Part shown: positions 40,073-48,023 of the stretch, one piece after another
Layout: every line of letters starts with the position of its first letter
How positions within the stretch are numbered: the stretch's first letter is position 1
Assembly (NCBI GenBank): GCA_030949705.1
Contig: JAUZSF010000022.1
Coordinates: 62,001 to 126,000, forward strand
Source of the DNA: Robiginitomaculum sp.
GTDB taxonomy: Bacteria > Pseudomonadota > Alphaproteobacteria > Caulobacterales > Maricaulaceae
DNA: 64,000 bases
Direction: 5' to 3'
Made by a program: the position numbers and the translations under genes
Notes under the pieces: generated by a model
The model's input: the letters and a program-made list of their open reading frames with translations, nothing else
Told to the model about the DNA's origin: nothing
The model's database searches: none

Positions 40073-40534
40073 TTAAGCGGTGAAACTCATGGCCAGCCAT
40101 TCAGCGACCAGAGCGGGCTTGTCGGCTCCTTCGATCTCGATGGTAATGCTATAGGTCACGAGGAACTGTCCGGGCTTTTTCTCGATCACCTCTTTGATGG
40201 TGGCCGCGGCGCGGATTTTGGAATTGACCGCCACCGGATTGATAAAGCGCAAGGAATTAAACCCGTAATTGACCCCCATCATCACATTTTCCGGGATCAT
40301 GGTTAGGTCCTTCATCAGATAGGGCAGCATGGACAGGGTCAAAAACCCGTGTGCGATGGTGCCACCAAACGGCGTCTTGGCAGCGGCCTCGGGGTCCACA
40401 TGGATGAATTGATGATCCAGTGTGGCATCGGCAAAGGCGTTGATGCGCTCCTGATCAATCTCAAACCAGTCTGAATGGCCCAAATCCTTGCCGCCGGATG
40501 CCAGAAGCTCTTCTTTTGAAACGATTTTTACCAT
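40073..40534 (-). CDS. MaoC-like (R)-specific enoyl-CoA hydratase
   Basis: A 153-residue hot-dog-fold hydratase of the NodN-like group. The catalytic Asp/His pair lies in ADATLDHQFIHVDPEAA with FGGTIAHGFLTLSMLP following. Such proteins hydrate trans-2-enoyl-CoA to (3R)-hydroxyacyl-CoA. It follows an SDR gene by 30 bases, in the same direction as the acyl-CoA dehydrogenases. Confidence 0.9.
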   Translation of the reverse strand: MVKIVSKEELLASGGKDLGHSDWFEIDQERINAFADATLDHQFIHVDPEAAAKTPFGGTIAHGFLTLSMLPYLMKDLTMIPENVMMGVNYGFNSLRFINPVAVNSKIRAAATIKEVIEKKPGQFLVTYSITIEIEGADKPALVAEWLAMSFTA

Positions 40535-40564
40535 GGTCTACCCCTTTTCCTTATTGCTTGTTGA

Positions 40565-41359
40565 TTATGGTTTGGCCGACATGCCGCCATCCAATGGGAT
40601 AATGGCCCCATTGATATAGGCTCCGGCGCGACTGCACAAAAACTGTAACACACCGGCAACATCTTCCGGCTCGCCCAAACGACCCAATGGCACATCGGCG
40701 CGGGCCAAGGCGGCCAGCTCTTCGTTTTCGGTAACAAACGCCATCATGCGCGATGGGAACGGTCCCGGCGCAATGGCATTGACCGTGATATGGCGGGCCG
40801 CCAGCTCGTTCGAGAGCACTTTGGTCAAATGATGCACCGCCGCCTTGGACGCCGTATAGGAATAGGCACTATTGCCCACCGCCCGGGTGCCCACGACCGA
40901 GCCAACATTAACAATGCGCGCCGGATCATCGGCGCTGGCCGCGGCCTCCAGCATGGGAAGAAGCGCCTGGGTCAGCATAAACACGCCGGTGACGTTCACA
41001 TTCATGATCTTGTCAAAGCCGGAGCGGGGAAACTCGCCCATGGGCGCGCCCCAGGTGGCCCCGGCATTGTTCATCAGAACATCAAGCGTGTCGGTTCGGG
41101 CCGATACGGCCTCTACCACCGCCGCAACGCCTTCATCCGAGGCCAGATCCGCCGCAAAGCCAAAGGCGCAGTCGCGGCCCATCTCCTCGTTGATCGAGGC
41201 CGCAGCCCCTTCGCATACCGCCCCTTTGCGCGAGGCGATCATGATATTGCACCCGGCTTTGGCAAAGGCACGCGACGCCATCAGGCCGATGCCCGATGCG
41301 CCGCCGGTGATGAGAACGGTTTTTCCCGATATATCAAAGAGTTCTGACACTATCTTCAC
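40565..41359 (-). CDS. SDR family oxidoreductase
   Basis: A 264-residue classical short-chain dehydrogenase. TGGASGIG cofactor loop near the N-terminus, NNAGATWGAPMGE, catalytic Tyr/Lys in YSYTASKAAVHHLTK, and a C-terminal GRLGEPEDVAGVLQFLCS. Overlaps the ACAD11-like gene by four bases, so it is translationally coupled to it. It may oxidise a hydroxyl produced in the same pathway. Confidence 0.9.
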   Translation of the reverse strand: MKIVSELFDISGKTVLITGGASGIGLMASRAFAKAGCNIMIASRKGAVCEGAAASINEEMGRDCAFGFAADLASDEGVAAVVEAVSARTDTLDVLMNNAGATWGAPMGEFPRSGFDKIMNVNVTGVFMLTQALLPMLEAAASADDPARIVNVGSVVGTRAVGNSAYSYTASKAAVHHLTKVLSNELAARHITVNAIAPGPFPSRMMAFVTENEELAALARADVPLGRLGEPEDVAGVLQFLCSRAGAYINGAIIPLDGGMSAKP

Positions 41360-42591
41360 ACCTTTTCATTGACATAATGGCGCAATTCCTGACGCGCTAC
41401 CTGCATGCGGTGCACCGCATCGGGACCATCGGCAAAGCGCAGTGTGCGCAGTGCCGTCCACATACTGGCCAGTGGGGTATCCTGACTGACCCCAAAGCCG
41501 CCATGCATTTGAATGGCTTCATCTACCACTTGCAAGGCCACCGAGGGAGCCGCCACCTTGATCATGGAGATAAAGGTTTGCGCCTCTTTCACGCCGCGGG
41601 TGTCCATCATCCAGGCCGCTTTCAGGCAAAGCAGCCGGGTTTGTTCAATCTCGATGCGGCAATTGGCAATAATGTCGTAATTGGCGCCCAGCTTGGCTAG
41701 GGGGCGGCCAAAGGCAACACGGCTGACCGAGCGTTTGCAAAGAAGCTCCAGCGCCCGTTCGGCCTGCCCTACGGCCCTCATGCAATGGTGAATACGGCCA
41801 GGGCCAAGCCGGCCTTGCGCTACTTCAAAGCCACGACCGGGGCCAGCAATAATGTGGTCTTCGGGCACTTTCACGTCGGTAAAGCGCAAGTGTAAATGCC
41901 CGTGCGGGGCATCATCGGCCCCAAAAATCTGCATGGCGCGCACTTTTTCAATGCCCGGCGTATTGGCAGGCACCAAAATCATTGAATGCTGGGCATGACG
42001 GGGACCATCGGGATTGGTTTTGACCATCACGATATAAATTTCGCAACGCGGATCCCCGGCACCGGATGACCAGACCTTCTCGCCATTCATCACCCATTGG
42101 CCACCTTTGAGCACCGCCGGCATGGAAATATTGGTGGCATCCGATGACGCCACATTGGGTTCGGTCATCACATAGGCCGAGCGAATTTTGCCTTCCAGCA
42201 GCGGTTTCAGCCATTTATCCTTTTGCTCTTGCGTGCCGTAACGCTCGATTACTTCCATATTGCCGGTGTCCGGCGCGGCGCAATTAAACACTTCGGGGGC
42301 CAGATGGGACCAGCCCATTTCTTCGGCCAGATGGGCATATTCCACGGTAGAGAGGCCATAACCATGCTCTGAATCGGTCAGCCAGAAGTTCCACAGACCC
42401 AGCTTTTTGGCCTTGTCTTTCAGGCTTTCGCGAATTTCCTCCTGCCGCGGGGTGAAGACAAAGCGCTCGCCGCCAGTCGCGGTACCAACCTCGGCAAAGT
42501 ATTCCTCTTCCAGCGGCATGATGTCGTTGCGCACCATAGAGCGGACTTGTTCCAGCAGCGGCTGAACCTTTTTTGAAATGCCTAAATCCAT
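41356..42591 (-). CDS. Acyl-CoA dehydrogenase, ACAD10/ACAD11-like
   Basis: A 411-residue flavin dehydrogenase fold. The C-terminal third (FGRPLAKLGANYDIIANCRI, EQTRLLCLKAAWMMD, TLRFADGPDAVHRMQVARQE) is strikingly like human ACAD11 and ACAD10, not like the ordinary short- or medium-chain enzymes with an EGT motif. In ACAD11 this domain eliminates phosphate from 4-phospho-acyl-CoA made by an attached kinase domain. Here the matching kinase is a separate gene at 45069-46127. It lies two bases after the non-catalytic dehydrogenase gene. Function is inferred by family resemblance and context. Confidence 0.87.
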   Translation of the reverse strand: MDLGISKKVQPLLEQVRSMVRNDIMPLEEEYFAEVGTATGGERFVFTPRQEEIRESLKDKAKKLGLWNFWLTDSEHGYGLSTVEYAHLAEEMGWSHLAPEVFNCAAPDTGNMEVIERYGTQEQKDKWLKPLLEGKIRSAYVMTEPNVASSDATNISMPAVLKGGQWVMNGEKVWSSGAGDPRCEIYIVMVKTNPDGPRHAQHSMILVPANTPGIEKVRAMQIFGADDAPHGHLHLRFTDVKVPEDHIIAGPGRGFEVAQGRLGPGRIHHCMRAVGQAERALELLCKRSVSRVAFGRPLAKLGANYDIIANCRIEIEQTRLLCLKAAWMMDTRGVKEAQTFISMIKVAAPSVALQVVDEAIQMHGGFGVSQDTPLASMWTALRTLRFADGPDAVHRMQVARQELRHYVNEKV

Positions 42592-42593
42592 CT

Positions 42594-43731
42594 TTAAAAT
42601 CCTCGCAAAATGGCCAAACGGTTGGCCTGAAAGGCGTAATCGCCCAAAAGTTCCTGTGCCGCGCGTACGCGCTTCATGTAAAAGCCGATGTCGTATTCAT
42701 CAGTCATGCCGATGCCGCCGTGCATTTGCACTGCTTCATTGGCCGCCAGAATCGCCACTTCGCCAGCCTTGGCCTTGGCCAAGGCGGCCCCGGCCCCGGC
42801 CATTTCCGGCGCTTCGCCAAACATCTGCAAAGCCTTCAGCACGGCGGATTTGACCAGTTCGATCTCGGAATACAGATGCGCAGAGCGATGTTGCAGGCCC
42901 TGAAAGGCCCCCACATGTGTATCGAACTGCTTGCGTTCCTTGATATAATCCATGGTCATTTCAAAGCTTTGTTCGGACGCCCCCAGCATTTCCGCGGCCA
43001 GCCCGACCCGGCCCACATTGAGCACCCTTTCCAGAAGCGCAAAGCCATCATCCAGCGTGCCAATCAGGGCATCGCCCGCCACGTCCACGTCGTTAAACTC
43101 TGTGTGCGCATAATTGCGCGCGTCCAGCAATTTGGTGCGCGAGGAACTCAACCCGGCGGCGTCTTTTTCCACAATGAACAGCGAAATGCCGGTCTCATCG
43201 CCCACTTCGCCCGAGGTGCGCGCCGCCACAATCAGGGCATCGGCATCAAACCCGTCAATGATATATGATTTTTCGCCGTTCAAGCGATAGCCATTACCAT
43301 GAGCAACGGCGCTGAGCGCGGTTTTGGCCGGGTCGTGTTTTACCCCTTCATCTACCGCCATGGCGATAATGGTTTTACCCTCGGCAATGCCCGGCAACCA
43401 CTTTTCCTTTTGTTCGTCCGTGCCTTCGCGCAAAGCGGTAACGGCCATCAAGGCAGTGCTGATAAAGGGCGAGGCGGTCAGATTGCGCCCCATTTCCTCG
43501 GCGATCAGGCCCGCGCCGACCATGCCGTAATCAATGCCGCCGTATTCCTCGGGCACTAAAAATGCCAGCCCAGCCCATGTCGGCCATTTGCGCCCACAAT
43601 GCGCGGGACCAGCCCAGCGGGTCCTCATCATCGCGTAATTTACGAAACGCGCTAACCGGCGCTTTTTCACTCAAGAACCCCTTGGCCGCATCGCGCAGCA
43701 TTTGTTCTTCTTCGTTTAATACCAATGCCAT
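42594..43731 (-). CDS. Acyl-CoA dehydrogenase, presumed non-catalytic subunit, apparent frameshift
   Basis: An acyl-CoA dehydrogenase fold of about 379 residues. The N-terminal frame (MALVLNEEEQMLRDAAKGFL) breaks near 43565 and the body continues in the next frame (FLVPEEYGGIDYGMVGAGLI to QMHGGIGMTDEYDIGFYMKR). One missing G would read WAGAFLVPEEYGG. The C-terminus lacks the E-G-T/E-G-G catalytic glutamate motif; instead it ends KRVRAAQELLGDYAFQANRL. Such proteins pair with a catalytic partner as in steroid-degrading alpha2beta2 dehydrogenases. The catalytic-type gene is just upstream. AAGGGA precedes the ATG at 43731. Confidence 0.85.
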
Positions 43732-43743
43732 CAATACTGTCCC

Positions 43744-44950
43744 TTAAGAAGCCGGAAGGCCCAGAATACGTTTGGAAATAATGTTCAATTGCACTTCGGA
43801 CGTGCCGCCCTCGATGGAATTGGCCTTGGTGCGTAGCCAGGCGCGGGGCAATTCCCCATCGCGGCTGGCCTCGCCTTCCCATTCCAGCGCCGCATGGCCC
43901 TTGGGAGGCCATCAACAGCTCGTAACGGCGCTTGTTCATCTCGGTGCCATAATATTTCAGCATGGACGAGCGTGCACCAATGCCCTGCCCGGCTTTGGCT
44001 TCATCCTTCATGCGTTCCATGGTCAGCATAAATGACCAGCCATCAATCTCGGCCCGCGCCAGATCAGCCCGCAAGGCCTGATCAGCCAAACGCCCTTGGG
44101 CATCCGTACCCAGGCTGTCCACTGCAATCTGCCCGATCGAGCGGCCGCCAATGCCGCCATCGCCCGCATCGCCAATCATGGCCCGTTCATGGGTCAGCAG
44201 ATATTTGGCAATGTCCCAGCCCTTGTTCAGCGTACCTACCAGGTTTTCCTTGGGCACTTTAACCTGATCAAAAAAGGTTTCACAAAACGGCGAACGGCCG
44301 GAGATCAACGTAATTGGCTTGGTGCTGACTCCTTCGCTTTGCATATCGAACAGGATGAAGGAAATGCCCAAATGCTTTGGGGCCTCGCGGTCAGTACGCA
44401 CCAGGCAGAAAATCCAGTCGGCCTTGTCCGCATAAGACGTCCATATCTTTTGGCCGGTGACCTCAAAATAATCGCCCTTGTCTTCGCAACGGGTTTGCAA
44501 GGATGCCAGATCGGAACCTGCACCCGGTTCAGAATAGCCCTGACACCAGCGAATTTCCCCACGGGTGATTTGCGGCAGATAATGTTTTTTCTGCTCTTCT
44601 GATCCATATTTCAAAAGCGCTGGCCCCAGCATCCAGATGCCAAAGCTCATCAGGGGGTTGCGCGCCTTGATGGCGGCCATTTCTTCTTTGAGAATTTTGG
44701 CCTCTTCACGGGAGAGTCCGCCGCCGCCATATTCTTTAGGCCATTCCGGCGCCGTCCACCCTTTGGCGCCCATGCGTTCCATCCAGAGCTTTTGTGCCTC
44801 GCAGGAAAATTTGGCATTGCGCCCCCCCCAACAGGCATCTTCTTCGGACCGCATGGGTTTACGCATTTCGGCCGGGCAGTTTTCTTCCAGCCAGGCACGG
44901 GTCTCTTTGCGGAAAGTTTCTAAATCACTCAAAAAGAATTCTCCATTCAT
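43744..44950 (-). CDS. Acyl-CoA dehydrogenase, catalytic-type subunit, apparent frameshift
   Basis: A 401-residue acyl-CoA dehydrogenase after correction. Core motifs WTAPEWPKEYGGGGLSREEA, QGYSEPGAGSDLASLQTRCE and FEVTGQKIWTSYADKADWIF are present. The frame breaks at three C on + (43898-43900, two expected) after LLMASQG; the correct frame reads HAALEWEGEASRDGELPRAW and ends IEGGTSEVQLNIISKRILGL with the catalytic Glu before GGTSE and stop TAA at 43744-43746. As written the frame instead runs on to 43667 into the next gene. It lies 12 bases before the partner subunit. Confidence 0.87.
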
Positions 44951-44960
44951 ATACGAAAGC

Positions 44961-45043
44961 TGTCACTGCCGGGCTTGTCCCGGTAATCCAGTGAAGCTGA
45001 TGGGCTCAAAAACTGGATCACCCGAATAAATCGGGTAATGACA
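44961..45043. repeat. Composite palindromic repeat
   Basis: Inverted ends TGTCA / TGACA enclose GCCGGG-N3-TCCCGG, ATCCAGT and its complement ACTGGAT, and ACCCGA-N4-TCGGGT. The whole resembles the dispersed alphaproteobacterial repeat TGTCAT-CCCGG...ATCCAGT. It occupies the 118-base gap between the kinase and the dehydrogenase genes. Confidence 0.75.
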
Positions 45044-45068
45044 TTTTGTTTGTATTCAGGCCGCCCCC

Positions 45069-46127
45069 TCACGTCTTTTCAATTACGTACCGGCAATATT
45101 GCCCCAGCCCATTCACCCCTTCGGCGAAATTGGCAAAGGCCGCATTTTTGGTTTGCCCATGATAAAACCGGTAATAGATTTGTTGCAAAATGACCGCCAG
45201 ACGCCAGATCCCATAGGCGTAATAGAAGGAAAAATTGCTGACATCGCGGCCAGTTTTTTCGGCATAATATTCCAGCACTTGCGCGCGGTTCATCATGCCG
45301 GGAGCATGGCTGGGTTGGCGGGCCAGGGCGCGCATGCTCTCTGGATCGCCCGCCTCGGTCCAATAGGCCAGCGTATTGCCAAGATCCATCAAAGGATCGC
45401 CAAGAGCCGAAATTTCCCAATCCAGCACGGCGCGAATTTCAAATGGGTTTTGCGCATCCAAAATCATGTTATCGATGCGAAAATCGCCATGCAGAATGGC
45501 CGGTTTATGCTCAATCGCCGGGATATTGTCTTTCAACCAGGTCCGCACATCGTCAAAGGCATCCACATCGGGGGTGCGTGCCCGGTCATAGCGCCGGTCC
45601 CAGCCCATGATCTGGCGCTCCACATAGCCTTCGGGCTTGCCAAAATCTTCAAGACCAACGGCTTTATAATCAATGGCATGCAACTCGATCAGCTTGTCAA
45701 AAAAGGCGGTGCAGAGCTTGCGAGCCTCGGCCTTGCCCCATCCCCATTCTTTTGGAAAGTCGCCTTTAACCAGAACCCCTTCGGCCTTTTCCATCACATA
45801 AAACGGCGCCCCGATAATGCTGGTGTCTTCGGTATAGAACTCTGTCTTGGGCACCGCATATACATCCTTTAAGGCATTCATAATGCGGTATTCGCGGCCC
45901 ATATCATGGCCGGACTTGGGTTTGGAGCCAGTCGGGGGGCGGCGTAGAACCAGCGAACGGCCGGGATAGTCCACCGCATAGGTCAAATTGGATGCGCCGG
46001 AGGGATATTGGCGGATGGTTGGCGTGCCGGTCAGGCCTTCAATATTCGCCTTCAGGCAGGCATCAACGGCCTGCACGTCCAATTCCTCGCCCTGGCGGAC
46101 CTCAATAGAGGTATTTTCCACACTCAA
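45069..46127 (-). CDS. APH-fold kinase, ACAD10/11 kinase-domain-like
   Basis: A 352-residue aminoglycoside-phosphotransferase-fold enzyme. The catalytic loop is LHGDFRIDNMILD and the metal motif AVLDWEISALGDPLMDLGN; the start PSGASNLTYAV, VLRRPP and TSIIGAPFYVMEKAEGVLVK closely follow the N-terminal half of ACAD11. In ACAD11 and in the bacterial LvaA system this kinase phosphorylates the 4-hydroxyl of 4-hydroxyacyl-CoA. Its position next to an ACAD11-like dehydrogenase supports the same role. It overlaps the upstream SDR gene by four bases. Drug resistance is unlikely from this context. Confidence 0.87.
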   Translation of the reverse strand: MSVENTSIEVRQGEELDVQAVDACLKANIEGLTGTPTIRQYPSGASNLTYAVDYPGRSLVLRRPPTGSKPKSGHDMGREYRIMNALKDVYAVPKTEFYTEDTSIIGAPFYVMEKAEGVLVKGDFPKEWGWGKAEARKLCTAFFDKLIELHAIDYKAVGLEDFGKPEGYVERQIMGWDRRYDRARTPDVDAFDDVRTWLKDNIPAIEHKPAILHGDFRIDNMILDAQNPFEIRAVLDWEISALGDPLMDLGNTLAYWTEAGDPESMRALARQPSHAPGMMNRAQVLEYYAEKTGRDVSNFSFYYAYGIWRLAVILQQIYYRFYHGQTKNAAFANFAEGVNGLGQYCRYVIEKT

Positions 46128-46891
46128 AGCAGATACCCCCCATCAACAATGATTTGCGCGCCCGTGGTATAGGACGCCTCGTCTGAAACCAGATACAGCA
46201 CCGCGCCCACCATTTCTTCGGGTTGGGCCATACGGTTATAAGGCACATTTTCATCCAGCATGGCCTTTAAGTTTTCCTCGTCGGCCTTGAACACTGCGGT
46301 CATTTTGGTGTCGGTAAAGCCCGGAAGCAGCGCATTGACGCGAATTTTGTCGCGGGCGTTTTCCTTGGCCAGCGCCTTGGTCATATTGATCAGGGCGGCC
46401 TTGGTCATGGAATAGACCCCCTGATAAAGGCCTGGCTCGATGGCATTGATCGAGGCCACATTGACGATGGCCCCACCGCCGCCCTCGCGCATCAAAGGGA
46501 TGGCCTGGGCGCAAAAGAAAAATGGCCCCTTTAAATTTACCTCGATGGTTTTATCAAACGCCCCTTCCGGGGTTTCGGTTGCCGGGCCGAAATAGGGATT
46601 GGTGGCGGCATTATTGATTAGTATGTCCAGCCGGCCATGGGTTTTGCGTACATGCTCAATCGCGGCGGTGATCTGGTCCATATGGCCGGCATGACAGGCC
46701 AAGGCCTCGGCCTTGCCACCTGATTCGATGATGTTTTGGGCGACACTGGAACACCCTTCCAGCTTGCGGCTGGCACAAATCACATGAGCGCCGCGATCGG
46801 CCAAACCTTGCGCCACAGCGGCCCCTATGCCCCGTGAAGCCCCGTTAACAAAGGCAATTTTGCCGGAAAGATCAAAATCATAGCGCGCCAT
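46124..46891 (-). CDS. SDR family oxidoreductase
   Basis: A 255-residue classical short-chain dehydrogenase at the head of the catabolic block. NAD(P)-binding GASRGIG, NNAATNPYFGPATETP, catalytic YSMTKAALINMTKAL and the C-terminal TTGAQIIVDGGYLL are intact. The stop overlaps the kinase start by four bases (ATGA). Likely redox step for a hydroxy- or oxoacyl-CoA; the substrate is unknown. Confidence 0.9.
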   Translation of the reverse strand: MARYDFDLSGKIAFVNGASRGIGAAVAQGLADRGAHVICASRKLEGCSSVAQNIIESGGKAEALACHAGHMDQITAAIEHVRKTHGRLDILINNAATNPYFGPATETPEGAFDKTIEVNLKGPFFFCAQAIPLMREGGGGAIVNVASINAIEPGLYQGVYSMTKAALINMTKALAKENARDKIRVNALLPGFTDTKMTAVFKADEENLKAMLDENVPYNRMAQPEEMVGAVLYLVSDEASYTTGAQIIVDGGYLL

Positions 46892-46996
46892 ATGAGCCCC
46901 TCATTAAACAAGTTAACAATGTTCACTTTAGAGAGATGCTTTTAGGCTGCAAGTTTTTTTGCTACTGTTTGCGCAAAGAATAATCGGGAGGCACTT

Positions 46997-47800
46997 TTGG
47001 GCGATAAAAAACAAGCCAGTCAACAGCATACACGGCACATGGAAAGACTAACCCTGCGGGCACCCAATATGGGTTCGCCCATGCGCTGGATTACGGCTGG
47101 TTGGGATGATGTGCTGCGTCATCCCGTTTATTCTTTGGGATATGGCTTTTTCTTTACCGCCGGTGGCCTCCTCATGATGTACACGCTGTTCAGACTTGGC
47201 TGGGCAGCGCTGATTCCCGCCGCGGCGGGAGGCTTCATCATGTTGGCCCCTTTGCTGGCCGTTGGCCTTTATGGCATTTCGCGCCGCGATGAAGAGGGCA
47301 AACCTCTCAGCCTGTCGGTATTGTTTCCCCGGCGCTTTGCCGAACCCAAGCAACTGGCCTATGTGGCGCTGGCGCTGATGCTGGCATTCATTGTGTGGAT
47401 GCAGGTGGCGCTGTTGCTGTTTGCGCTCTTTTCTCATGGACATACCCTGGCCTTGCAGGACTTTACCGCCTTTGTCCTGACTACCGAAGCCGGACTGACC
47501 ATGGCCAGTATCGGGGCCGCCATTGGCTTGTTCATCTCGCTGGTGGTGTTTTCCATCAGTGCCCTGTCCATCCCCATTTTGCTGGAACACCATGTCGATG
47601 CGGTCACGGCTATTTCAGCCAGTGTGCGTATGGTCATCCAGCATCCGGGTCCAATGCTGGTCTGGGCCTGGCTGATTGCGCTTTACACTGCCTTTGGGTT
47701 GGCTTTTGCGTTCTTAGGACTGGTATTTGTGTTCCCCATCATGGGCCATGCCACCTGGCATGCCTATCGCGAAATGGTCGCTCCGGCCGAGGAAGACTGA
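46997..47800 (+). CDS. DUF2189 membrane protein
   Basis: A 267-residue integral membrane protein of family DUF2189 with six or so helices. It opens with a polar 40-residue arm, then WDDVLRHPVYSLGYGFFFTA, SRRDEEGKPLSLSVLF and FPIMGHATWHAYREMV near the end. The start is TTG at 46997 with GGGAGG six to seven bases upstream. Family members are often called cytochrome c oxidase subunit I-like, without biochemical proof; placement next to the cco operon, converging on it, is consistent but not decisive. Confidence 0.8.
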   Translation: MGDKKQASQQHTRHMERLTLRAPNMGSPMRWITAGWDDVLRHPVYSLGYGFFFTAGGLLMMYTLFRLGWAALIPAAAGGFIMLAPLLAVGLYGISRRDEEGKPLSLSVLFPRRFAEPKQLAYVALALMLAFIVWMQVALLLFALFSHGHTLALQDFTAFVLTTEAGLTMASIGAAIGLFISLVVFSISALSIPILLEHHVDAVTAISASVRMVIQHPGPMLVWAWLIALYTAFGLAFAFLGLVFVFPIMGHATWHAYREMVAPAEED

Positions 47801-47822
47801 ATTATTATTTCATATACTCTGA

Positions 47823-47850
47823 CGTCACCCCGGCGTAGGCCGGAATGACG
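47823..47850. repeat. REP-like hairpin between convergent genes
   Basis: CGTCACCCCGGC-gta-GGCCGGAATGACG: a palindrome with the CGTCA...TGACG ends common to alphaproteobacterial REP elements. It lies between the DUF2189 stop and the end of ccoS, where a bidirectional transcript end would be useful. Confidence 0.75.
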
Positions 47851-47861
47851 ACTCTAAAGGA

Positions 47862-48023
47862 CTATTCCGGGATGTGGTCATCCCGGTCATCATCCATGAA
47901 AATGCGCCATTTGGCACCTTCCATATCGTCATACTGGCCGGATTTAACCGTCCAGATAAAGGCCCCCAGCCCCAACAGGGCCAAAAATAAAGCCGCCGGG
48001 ATGAGATAGACCAGAATGCTCAT
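47862..48023 (-). CDS. ccoS: cbb3 oxidase maturation protein CcoS
   Basis: A 53-residue single-helix protein read on the minus strand from the ATG at 48023: MSILVYLIPAALFLALLGLG, then AFIWTVKSGQYDDMEGAKWR and a tail rich in Asp ending HIPE. The first helix and the W-x(3)-G-Q-Y/F-D-D motif are typical of CcoS, needed for cofactor insertion into cbb3 oxidase. Its ATG overlaps the ccoI stop (ATGA), and it closes the cco operon. Confidence 0.92.
   Translation of the reverse strand: MSILVYLIPAALFLALLGLGAFIWTVKSGQYDDMEGAKWRIFMDDDRDDHIPE

Noticed and set aside
45069-46127. Aminoglycoside resistance gene
   Set aside because: The APH fold is shared with metabolic kinases; close resemblance to the ACAD11 kinase half and the catabolic operon argue against a drug-resistance role.
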